This document shows positions 36,816-48,800 of a stretch of DNA of 64,000 bases, piece after piece; position 1 is the stretch's first letter, and each line of letters opens with the position of its first letter. The stretch covers positions 33,567,044 to 33,631,043 of the forward strand of contig NC_134649.1 in NCBI RefSeq assembly GCF_030463565.1, given 5' to 3'. Origin of the DNA: Pelecanus crispus (Eukaryota; Chordata; Aves; Pelecaniformes; Pelecanidae). Both the position numbers and the translations under genes were made by a program. The notes beneath the pieces are model-generated. The model did no database searches. It was not told the DNA's origin and saw only the letters and a list, made by a program, of their open reading frames with translations.

Positions 36816-39800
36816 CTGCGGGAGAGAGCGGCGTCAGCGCGCGGCGGCTGGGCGCGCGCCGGCAGGGCGGGGCGGGGCGGGGCGGTGCTCACGTGCAGCG
36901 GCTCGTAGTCGGGGGCGTGGCCGCCGTAGAGCGGGTTGGGGATGGCGACGAGCGGCCGTTGGGGGCGGGGCCTGGCGGCGCGCGGCGCCCTCTCCGGGCG
37001 CGCGCGCTCCTGCTGCGGCACCGCCGCCTTCTCCTCCTCCTCCTCCTCCTCCTCGTCCGCGCGGAGATTCGCCTGAGGAGGGGGAGGCGCCGGATTGGCG
37101 GGGCGGCCGGGGGCGGGGCTTGGGGCGCCCCTCCCCTGGGTGGGCGTGGCCCCCGCCCGCCCCGCGCCGCGCGGGCGGAGCCCCCTCCCCCCGCAGGCCA
37201 CCCGCACCTGCGAGCACCCCGCCACCGCCCCCAGCGCCCCTCAGGGCACGCCACCGCTGAGCCGCGCCTCCCCAGGCTCCGTCCACCTGCCCTCCCCCCA
37301 CAGAGGCCGCTGCCCGCCCCCTGCCCCGCTCCCCGCCCCCCTCCGCCCGCAGGCCGCACTTACCTGAAAATACCCGAACTGCCCCTCCCGGCGCCGCCTC
37401 TTCACGCAGTAATAGGTGAGGCCGGCACCGGCAGCCAGCACCAGCGCAAAGCACAGCGCTGACAACGTCCCTGTGGCCACAGAGGCTGGCGCCGGCGCCA
37501 TGCCGTTCACCTGCGCCAAAAAAAACCAGGGGCCCGGTTACGGCACTCCCCCGGCGAGGCGATGGGACACCCCCCACCCCCCCCCCCCCCCGGCTCCCCA
37601 GCGTGACCGCAGGCAGCCCAAAATGAGCCGTGCCAGGAGAGCAGCGAGGCCGAGGACGGTCCTTGGGCTGACTCGGTCGCCTCATCCCTGCTCCCAGGCC
37701 TGGCGCCAGCCATTTCAGCCCCTTCCTTCCCCGTTCCTGCCCTCGGACACTCACCTGACCAAGGTGAACGATGGGCGGTGGGATCCTCAGTGGCTCGGCA
37801 ATCGCGTGAATGATGCCATTGAAAGCTATGATGTCCCACTCCACAATCATCGTGTCATTGATCCCCTTGGCATCCTACAGCACAGAAATAATATCACCTG
37901 ACCAGAAAGCCTCCCTGTTGTTCCCTGTCTCAAAAGAGATGTGGTAGAAAACTTGTGGGGTTTTTTTTTTTGGACCTCTGCTGAGGTTAAACCTACTGAG
38001 TGCTCTGTACTGTTGCCTGCTGGGAGGTCTGATACATGGAGGGCATATCCTGACTGGGACGGGATGATGGTACCCGTTGTGAGGTTGAAGCTGAAGAGGA
38101 CGACATTGCTGGACGACACGTGGAGCTTCAGTTCTTCTCCTGTCAGTGTCTGAAAAGGCAACAGGGAGCAGGGATGAGAAACGGCTGAGCTGGCTCTCAC
38201 CCCTTCCCTCCTGCTGTGTGCAGGCTCCACCTGGCCTAAGCCCAGACAATCTCTGTGGCCACAAGGCCGCTCCACTCGTGGGCAACTTGGCACAAAACTA
38301 CTACGCGGAGAAGCGGGGACTGCCATCCTTAGAAACAGTCAAAGCTCAACTGGAGAAGGCTCTGAACAACCTGACCTAAATGGTTCTTCTGAGTGAGGGG
38401 TTGGACGAGACCTCCAGCAGCCCCCTCTGACATAAATTCCTCCTCCTTTCCCAGACTCCATTTCACATCACCATCAGGCCAGCTTTAGCGGATCCCTGCT
38501 CTCTGCTGGGCCTCTGGTAGTTCATTGCATGTGCCCTGGAGCGGCCGCTCATCCCTGCTTGCTTACTTCATTGTCTGCGAAGCCAGAATTCAGAGGGACA
38601 AAGAGAGTTTTGGGAGCAGAGTCATCAGACAAATAGATGAAGAAATCCAGTCCTTCTTCTGTGTCATTGGCAAAATCAAGCAACATCTGGAAAAGATGGG
38701 AGATCTTCCCCATCAGCACCCTGCTGGCAGCTCAGTGCTGTTACCTTCCCCAGCCCAGGAAACATCCCCCAGCCCTGGAAAGAAAATGCCTCTGTGTTTG
38801 CACTCTCTTTCCACCTTCTCCCTGTTACTGCCGATCCCTCCCTCCTCCTTGTTGCCACCTGCTGGCATACCAAAGAACCAGGAGAGCATCGCTTACAGAA
38901 TAGAAGGTGGAGAAGCGAGCGTGGTCTGCGAGCACATCGGGGAGTTTGCCGCTGCACCAATACCCATCTCCCACGAACCCATCACGGCAGGCGCAAGTCA
39001 GATCTGCAAAGGAACACCAAGGTGCGGCTTGACTCGCCAATGCTGGCTACACTGACCACCTCTCCCTTCACTTCTAGATACCCCTCAGCATGTTCCCTCC
39101 TGACACAGGCACAGGGAGAGGGAGATGTGCCCACCTGCCCATGCCTCGTGCTCCAAGGGCAGTTCTCTGCCTGCTGCCCCAACACACCTCTTGTGCCCGA
39201 CAGGACCATCCCCAGGAAATGTGCTTGCACCGCTCACCCTTCTCCCGGTAGCAGAACGCATCCCAGGTCTCGCTCAGGTTGCTTCGGGAGCCATAGTCCA
39301 CGATGCCCACTCGATTACCCCCACAGCTGGGGTTGGGGTAGGCTGTGGGGTATCCAGCTGTGCCATTGTCCAGCCAACCCACCAAGCACAGATGGAATCC
39401 CATCTAGCAGAGGAAAACAAATTATTAGATTAAAAATAATGCCTCTGCCCTGAGGCACACTCCCATCATGCAGCCTTAACCAACATCCCCCAACACCTAG
39501 GGGGTTAGGCACTGCCACAGGTCTCGTCCCAGTGTGACTGGCAAGCCCTCCTGGTTTCATGGACGTAGATGGAGCAAACAGGGTCTGGTCAAGGGGATGA
39601 GCGGTCACCCACCCTCACATCATGGGCTCGCTACTGCTGGCCCGGGCCTGGGGAGAAGCACTGCATGTCCCTATCCCACAAGGCGATGTAGCCAGCCCCT
39701 GCCCGACCTCTGCATCCCTGCCCTGACCTGCTGTGCTGCCGAGAGCTGCTGGAAAGTGGCCAGGGAAGCGCCTTCTGCAGCACAGGCCTTCTGAGCCTGC

Positions 39801-42800
39801 TCGTAAGTGAAGTCATACTTTTTTCGGGGTGACTGCAGATGAAATACACCCATAGTCTTATCTGCAAAATACCAAGGCCAGGGAGCATCAGTACAGTATA
39901 GAAAGCAAGCAGCCTCCCTGGGGGAGTTGCACGAGTCCCCTGTGTGAGCACAGACAGCACCGCCAAGGGGAGGGTGGGATGTGGACAATGCTCAAGTGAG
40001 GGTGAGGTGGGATTGCAGCACGGCTTCCGCTGAGCTTCTCGCCTTCCATGAGGGAGTCAGTGCTTACTGGCAGCATAATCCCACCAGAGGCCATCTCACA
40101 CAGCACACAGGAACAGACAAGGATGGCTCATCCTCCCCATATTACACGTAGGGGAAAAGGGGAATGTGAAAACCAGATGAAGCTACAGAAACGAGTCCCC
40201 GGCCCCTTGGCCATCCCACCCTCCAGCTCTCCCAAGGGGTGCCCCAGCCAGAAGGATGAGAGAGTGTGACCTCTCCGTGGAACATCACCCCTGGCACTGC
40301 GGGGTTGAGCACATTCACCATGAAAGTGCAGGTCGGTGCAAATGGCCTCCCGATGGCACTGCCCATTGTCTTCCAGGCACCGGTCCGTCGGGGGCACGGC
40401 CTCTTCCAGGCACTGGATCCCATCACCAATGTAGCCCCGCTTGCACTCACAGCGCCGCTCATTCTGCAGCACAAAGGAAGGATGGCATTTGTGTGAGTGC
40501 AAACACACAGATACCAGCTGGGGAGCCTTGTATCCCTTTGAAGATGGGAATGAGCCTTCAGAACACCTCTACAGCCTGTCAGGACTATGACAGAGCTATG
40601 AAAGGCCTCATGGCCTCTGTCCTGCCCCCACATCTCACTGCACATGAACCAAAAAATGTCACATTGAATCCTTGTCACATACTGTTTGAAAGACCACTGA
40701 GCTTTGAGGTATACGGCTCATGATTCTTGTACTACATCATGCTCCCAGTCCCATCTTCTCGCCTGCAGTGAGCAGCTCTGGTTCCTCTACAAAAATGTCC
40801 GGCATTGTCCTCAAAGGACCATCCTGGAGCCCCCAAAACAGTCCAGAAATGCCACAACTGACACAGCTTATGCCCCTTAGACACGAATGGGGGAAAATGG
40901 CCTCAGCATAACATTACCAGGACCATCACCACAGCCAGGCAGAAGACCAAGGGCATGGCCCCTGCCTGGCAGTAAGGACCTGCAAGATGAACTCAATAGC
41001 TGAGGGGACCGGAGAGGAGGGGCAGGCCTGGGGACTACAACAGGGGACACCGTCACACTGTTGTCCTCCAGCAGCCTGAAGCATCCCACAGCAGCCACCT
41101 GCACTGTTCTCCCAGGCATACAGGTCTCCCCGGACCTCGGGGATGTACTCACCGGCCCGGTGCTGATGCAGTTGGCGTGCTGGCTGCAGTCCCCATTCCG
41201 ACCGTCCGCACACCTGTCTATGGGGTCGCAGACATAGCCGTCACCTCCATACCCAGGAGCACAGGCACAGGAGACGTTCACGCCAATCTGCGTGCACTGT
41301 GCGTGCCTGGCACACCCCCCGTTGTCCTGGCTGCACATGTCGATCACTGCAGGGATAAAAGTGTTAGGTTAACTAAAATACCTCGCTAGGTGTCCTGGTG
41401 GTCTGTCTGTCTGTCCTGCCAGCCATCCCACCAATACAGTCATCCTCCACAGAGCTGATCACCTGTTTTCTTGCCGTGTTGTCCGCTTTCTCCTTCACTC
41501 ACCACCCCTCCACCCCAGCCCCTCGTGGCTTCCCCCTACCTGAGCATGTTCTTCCATCTCCTTCGTAGTGTAGCTTGCATTCGCAGAGGTTGCCGGAGCG
41601 GCAGACGGCCTGGGGGTGGCACGGTGGAGAGCAGGTAGGTGTCATGACTGAAACCAGAACACACACAGGTCAGAATGATCCAAGGGCTGCAACATGGGCA
41701 CAGCTGCCATCACCAGCCTCTACCCCAGGCCACCTGCCCCATGCTGCCCCCTCTCTCCCTCTGTGCTTTTCTGCAGATGTCTCGCCCAAACGCAGAGGAC
41801 TTACTCCTTCAGATAAGCCTCAGGCCTTCAGCTCACCCTCAAGCTCTTCGTGGAGTATCTCTGAGCTCAAGGACTTGTTCATGATCAAGTGCAGCTTTCC
41901 TCCTCCTCACCACCCCAACCCTTGTGAAATTCAACAGCAAGGGCCAGAATGAACCCCACAACTGGGAGCTCTTTTTTGGAGATATTTCTGAGTGGCTGCT
42001 TGAACAATCCAGCTGCTGGGAAAGTAGCCACATGGCACTGAGTCACAGAGAACAGTGGGTGGTGAGGCCTGGCATCCCCTACCTAGTCTGATTTCGCAGC
42101 GGTCTCCAGTCCAGCCCTCGGCACAGAAGCAGAAGCCATCGCCATGTAGTCCTCCGTTGCACACACCATTCTCGGTGCAGTTACACTCTGTGAGGAATGG
42201 GTAAAAACACTGTCACGGCATCTGCCTTGGTGGCAGTGAAAGTCCAGGCTCAGGCCATGGGACAGCCACGTGGCAGAAACATGGCTTGTGTGAGCAGTGC
42301 ATGAAGGCAGGCACAGCAGTACACACACATCCCTTCCTGTCGCTGCCAGCCCTGCCCCTCCCCGCAACATGCACCCTTCACAGAGGAGGGGAAGCCTCTC
42401 TGCACCCACAAACCTTCATCATTCACCTCCCCATGGCATTTCTAGAGATGTGGTTTTTACTCTGAGTCCCTGCAACCATACAGCCATCAAAAACGTTCCT
42501 GGAGACCCTATAAAGCCCAGCTTGTGATGGGGGAACAGGGAACCCGCCTTTTCCGTCCCTTTGCCTTTGCCTCACCGGGGCACAGGTCCCTGCTGAGCAC
42601 GTCCCAGGAGATGCTCTTTCTGTACAGGGTTCATCACGACTTACAGATTTGTCCCCCAGCCCAAAACATGTCATAACGCTTTCTGCCAGACTGGGGCTCT
42701 CAGCTGTGTGTAACAAATGAGAAGTTTTTGACCCCCAGGCCTCGGCACAGAAGGCCACCTGGCCTTCTCAAACTACAGCTGGAAAACTATGTTTGCCCAA

Positions 42801-45800
42801 ATGGCTGTCCTACCGAGAGCCAATGGAGAGCCCCAGAGGTCTGACGTGAGCATTATTGGGACTGAGGTATACATGGCAGCACTGATTCCTGTACTGTAAG
42901 CTGCAAAGAGGTCAGCCCAGCACCCACCCCCTCTCCAAGTAGCACCACGTGCCGCAGCCACCTCCACACAGACCCTCTGCATTGCTGCCACCCCACAGAC
43001 GGAATCAGTCTTACCTCGGCAGTCTGGCCCGTATCTGCCTGGCGCACACAGCTCACAGCTGGTCCCGATGAAAGCCTGGCTGCAGTTGCATCTCCCTGAG
43101 CCACCGATTTTGTCGTCACAGGTACCACGGTTATTGCATGGCATCTCCAGCCCTCCTGGGCACGCTGCAAATGGGGCACCTTAGTGAGGCTGTGCTGACA
43201 AAGTGACCCTGTGCTGGAGGGGAGCCACCCGCTGCCCCATGCAGAGCCTGCACACCAGGTGCCATGTGAGCTGCCGCTTATGGGGTGCTCGGACCACAGC
43301 GCCTGCTCAGCAGTCTGGGGAGTAGTGAGTGCTGGGGACATCCCATGACAATAAAACTTAGGAACAGGGGCAACAGGGACAAATTTGGCATAGCTTCCAG
43401 CCTGGGAAGACCTTCTGCTGCAATATGCTGAGACTGTGCTGGCCCACCCCATGCTAACCTGGCAGCAGACTCATCCAAGGACATGCAAGCTGCCCATAGA
43501 TGAAGCGCAGAGGGCAGATGCAGGCAATGGTTGAGCATCGGCAACGTCTAGGGGTGAGTGACATGTCTGACAGGCACCCCCAGCAGCCCTGTACCCAGGG
43601 CTCTCCATGGGGACAAGCAGTTCTCCAAGGAAAGGGAATTTCCTGTTATGATACCATCCACACGCAGTCCCAGGGGATCATTCCCTGTGCCCTCTACAGA
43701 CTGGGGCTCCCTGCCTGGGGTTTTGCCCACCGTTCTCCAGGCAAGCACGTTCATGGATACCAGACATCTGTGCTGAACCAGTAATGCCACCTTCCCACAA
43801 GAGAAAGGGCCAAGGCAGGAAAGGGTCCCGTGGCTCCGTACCCCGACAGTCACGGCCATAGTGGTTTGGACAGCATTGAGGGACCCACTGGGCGGAAACG
43901 CAGCTCCTCTTGCAGCCTCGTCTCAGAGGCTCCCAGTGTCTTCTGAAGGTGTCCCACGGGGACGGTGGCCAGGACGGCCGCAACAGGGAGTTGCGGTGAA
44001 ACAAGAAAGTGTTTCTCAACAGCTGGTTTCCATAATAGTAGCAGCGCCTCGTTTCCCCCTGCAAGGAAACAGGCAAAACACAAGAGTTTGCCACATCGGT
44101 CACTGACATCTCACCTTGACTCTTCTTGTGCCACTCAGTTTTATGACAAGTAATATGCGATTCCTAACATGCGATGGGGCTGGTGACAGAGGAGCCACAG
44201 ATTTACCTCAGGGATGTGCCAGAAGCCCGACACAGAGACAATGGGTGATGCAGTGAGAGTGTGGTACAACCACTGCCCCCCAAGGCTGCTCACCATCTGA
44301 TCCCTGGTCCATCTCCAGCAGCCAGGCTGAGCTCTTTTGTTATAAAGCACCCAGAGAAGCCCCCAGTGCTGCTGCAGGGACCCCTGCAGCCACTGTCACC
44401 CATATAGGGATTGACCAAGCAGAGACCACTGGAGCCCCTGAGCCCATGTTGTTCAGCCCAGCTCCTGCCTTACGGGACTGTGTGACTTGGGGCAAGGCAT
44501 GGACAATGCAACCAAGCCGAGGGACTCGCCACATGCAGGTGTGCCTTCATTTTGCTGCTAAAACACGAGGCGCGTGTGGGTATTGTCATCAGCCCCATAA
44601 CAGGCCTTGGTGATAAAGCTGTGAGCTTTACCCGTTGAACGGAGCCAGCAGGGCAGGGTGGCTCGAAGCCACAGAGTGCGCAGCTCTTTGTAGATCCCTG
44701 CGGAGGGGAGAAAAGAAACCTCAACAACTCAATATAAGCTTCTGCTTCTCAGCTGCTCAGAGCTTTGCCAAGGAAGAGCAGCAAGCCCTCCCGACATCCC
44801 TCTTCCCAGGCATGAGGCTCAAAAGGTGGCACAGATCCTCACTGGCCTCATCACAAGTGCTCACCTGCAGCTCAACAAAGATGAACTCATCACACCGAGA
44901 TCCCAGATCCGGTGGCTCCAACAGCCTATCGATGCCATAAGCAATGCCCCCATTGAATTCCATGTGCCTCTGGATGATGGTGGCATCGCCGTTCCCTACC
45001 AGAAGCTCCCCCTAACAGAGGAAGAAAGCAATTTGTGATCCTGGCACATCCTACATTCTGGCTGCACCACCCAAAAGTTGCCCTTTTTGGCTGCCATGAC
45101 TTCTCAATCACCCCAAGAACTCTCCAAAATCTGTGCTCATGTCCTTGACCACCCTTCCCGATTGCCACTTTTCACAGCCATCTATCCTAAGAACTGGCCT
45201 CTGTCCATGTAACACATGCTCTGTAAAGGTCATGGCACCACGTGGTTGGCTTTGCAACTTGGTCATCATGAAGTACATCTGCAGGTACCACATGCCTCTG
45301 CACTTCCCTGCCAGCTGGCCACAGAGTCTCAAGTCTCTCCCTAGGCTCAGCTGTAGCCAGGGGAATGCGGTGTCTCAGCCTGCAAGCACCCCAACTCTGT
45401 GTTCACTTCCTACCAGTGACCAACACGGAGCGTCAGTTGCCCCATGGCTATGCCCAGGGACACTTGCTCCGTGGAAAGCCGAGCGCAGCATTGCCATCAC
45501 TCACCACATGGGTTTTGCTGCAGCTGAATGAGATGGTGGAGCCATGCATGGTCCGTATGGATTCGACTTGGGGCACATTACCAGCAACAATCTAAGAGGG
45601 AAAAAGAAGAATGTGAAGGGAGAGACAGGCAAAACTAGAAGTTCATACTTCTAATGGAATGGTGCCTGGTGAGGACAGGGGTCAGCAGCCACACTGAGAG
45701 GGGGTTTGACGTGGCAGCATGTAAAGCCAGCGTGGGTGGAACAGCCTAACTATGCTGGGTTCGTCCCAGATTCCTGAACAGTGAGAGACCAGTGTGCATC

Positions 45801-48800
45801 AGCAGGCCCTGATTTTGCCAGCTGGACTTCCCTTGTTCATCACCCTATAGACAAGAGCCTGTTTGTGAGCCTTGTATTGACACTCTGGTGATGATGTGGC
45901 CTCCCCACGAAGCTGATGACAGAACGTTTCAGCTCAGCCACACTGCACCAGAGGTTCGTGATGAAGCAGTAGTTGTCTCAAATGCTCAAACAGCTTTGGG
46001 TCTTCTCAAGACAACTAACATGCTGCATGTTTTATAGCAGCAAAATATTTGGCAAGGTCGCTCTGGCATAACCATAGGCAGGTGGTGGCACCACACATGG
46101 CCTCAGGAGGTACGAGCCTGTTTGTTGTCACATTTACCTTTGTGTCCCTGATCATGTGTGCTTTGAGGTAGGAGGCCAGCACGTCCCGATGCTCTCGGCG
46201 GTACAGCCACTTCTGCCTTTTCTCTGACAGGGCATTAAATGCAGCATCTGTGGGCCACAGCATGGTGAATGGTCTGTGTAGGGGGTCACTAACCAGTGGA
46301 AGCAGCTCCGCATCCTGTCCAAGACAAGAGGGGATATGAAGAAAAAGCCACAAGCCAAAACTGAACATGCAATGTACACACCACCTCCCCACAGAGCAGC
46401 AGGAATCAGGTCGCTCACCTGCAGCAGCTTGCTATAAATGGTGTACCCAAAGGCCTCTGCCACTTCCGTGATATTTTGCTGCAGAGGGAAGACAGCAAAC
46501 AATTGTCACTAAGAGGTCCCCCTCTAGGACCTGGAGCAGTAATGCAAGGGAGAAACCAGGCGGTTAACAACTACAGTAGCTAAACGCAACAAGTTTATCT
46601 CTGTCATCATCATGCCGATGGATTTGGCCTGGCGAGTGCTGGCATTCAGCAGCCGCCACTTTTCTCATTCATCCTGGGTAGACGCTGCTATGGCAGGAGC
46701 TGGGATGAATTTCAGCACTCTGTTGTGCTGTATAGAAAATGTGTTATTTACTGTAAAATGCAGGATCTATAAGCTCCTAGCACTTGTTTAAGGAGTACCA
46801 GAGATACATTGGCAATCTCACACTGCAATCTGCTCTGCACTGGAAAAGGAGTGTGATGGTTGGCATGGCACACGATCCCCCTGCCTACATGCAGTACTGT
46901 TGTCCCCTAGTGATGAATCGCAGCTCCCTCTGTCCCAAATATTGGTATGCCACAAATGCTGTCTCCTTCGCAAGCCAAATGTGTGCCCTCAGACATCCCT
47001 TACACAGCTAGGAACAGGGAGGAAAAGCACCCCACATGGCCTTGGGCTGAGGGTGTGGGTGGAAGGGCTTATCAGGGACAGCACTATCACAGCTGCTGGG
47101 AGAAAGATCCGAGCCCTGTCCTCACCACAGCAGTTATCAGGGCACAATCACTGCTTCAGACTTACCCGTGAGATCTTTGAGGAGATGTTACGGTCCACCA
47201 GGTCACTTGGAATGAGGATCTTGTTGATGAAATGAATGACCCCGTTCACGCCAATGATGTCACTCTTGATCACTTTGGCTTCCTCATTGAGACAGATGCT
47301 ATTCTGAGAGAGAAGGGATGCAATGAGGTATTTCCACCCACAGCACTGCCCTATACGCCACTTGTGGGCCCTAGGCAAGTCACTTGCCACAACCACAGTG
47401 GCCTTCAAATGACAGCAAAAGTGACATTCTGCCAAGGGGGACAGGGAATGGAATTGTGGCAGAGAACTACCTCTTTCACTGTGATATTTATTTTGTGGCC
47501 AGATAAAGATGTAAGGGACTCCTGGGCTTCCAGGTCACTGGACAGCAGTTTTTGGCAACCCACCATGTGGTAGCGAAGCAGGTCCCGGAGGAGACCTCTG
47601 CTCCTCCACTCCTCAAACTACAGAGAGAAAAAAAAAGGAGATCACACTGAGGGCACTTTGCTTTGCAGGGGGGGCGGACGGGCAGACCCAATGAGGGAGA
47701 CCTGGACTGCCCAAGCCCCCTCTGACCCATCCCTGCAGGAAAGCCAGTCCCCCCCAAAATGTGGTGAAAGCACAAAGCCATTCGAGAGCTTTGGGCAATT
47801 TCAACCAGCTTGACAAAAACAGCATTCAGGTCCCTTGATGGAGGACAAACGACCACATTGGCCTTGAGGAAGTGGCACCTGGGATACGTGGTCGTTAGGA
47901 ATTTTTCCTTTACTGGGTGGATGGGAGGGTCATGGGAAAAAGGTTGGGACTAGTGGTGTGAAGCTGCACAACAGGACTTGTGAGAGATGGTATTAGGATC
48001 TTCCATTACACCAACACCAGAAAGCTGTTGGTCAAGAACCTGTCTGGTTCACAGGGTTGTGAATAAGGATCTCTCTTCCCTCATGTCTCCACTTGCCCCA
48101 GGCATCCCACTTATTGGGACTGGAAGGAAGGGACCAATAGAGGCAGAATGGCAGGGCCTGGGGCACAGAGTGGGAATAAGAGGTCTTCTTCACAGATGCC
48201 ATGAAGCCTTGGTGTTACCAGCCCTTAACAGCCATGGGTAATGAAAGTCACCACGCATCACTCATTTTGCCTCTGATGACCATGAGGCAGGGGCTCCAGT
48301 AAGGGTGTCCTTACAACAGGAGCCATGTCCACCCCTGCCCAGATTGTCTCTGTGGTGAGCTGGCACCCAAACCTCTGCTCTTACACTGATGGAGAATGAG
48401 GGATGCCTTTAACCCTCTGCAGTACAGCCCCTTTGCTTCGATTCACTGGGCAGAACAGCCCCAGAGGGGACATTGCCATGACCAGAGCTTGCCAAACAAC
48501 TGACAGTGCTTGGGATGGGAGGACACTTACTGTTGTGGTGTTTCCTATGAAATCTGTCCGTGGGACGAAGACAGTGAAAGGCCCTGCCCCACTGAGCTCC
48601 TTGATGTTTTCCGCCTGTGGTAGAGAGCATTTGTGGGAAGGGAAACAGAAAACATGGCTCCAGTTAGCAAGACCCTTTGCAGAAAACCCTAAGTGAGATT
48701 TATTATACAGAGACAAGGACAAAGCTGTTTGTCACCAACCAGTATCATCTTAAAGAACATGGATGCATCTTCGATCCTTCCGAGCTCCTTAAACAAAGAG

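Larger units (their letters stand above)
36440..37510. other. GC-rich, CpG-rich block over the STAB1 3' end
   Basis: Strong GC and CpG enrichment spans the last three STAB1 exons and the sequence just beyond. It includes a G13 run at 36639-36651 and an imperfect GGGGC tandem near 36866-36883. CpG islands at gene ends are common on bird microchromosomes; a downstream promoter is possible but not shown. Confidence 0.7.

Noticed and set aside
36893-37462. 189-codon plus-strand open frame opposite the STAB1 tail
   Set aside because: Antisense shadow of the GAG repeat and GC-rich exons, seen as a poly-Leu run; no homology.
36834-37850. 338-codon minus-strand open frame at the STAB1 3' end
   Set aside because: It includes part of exon -4 in the correct frame but then reads through introns and GC-rich repeats in the wrong frame. 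The spliced STAB1 model explains the region.
38036-38149. Shorter version of STAB1 exon -5 ending at GTATCA
   Set aside because: The donor is weaker and the human protein, as I recall it, retains the extra segment; kept only as a possible alternative.
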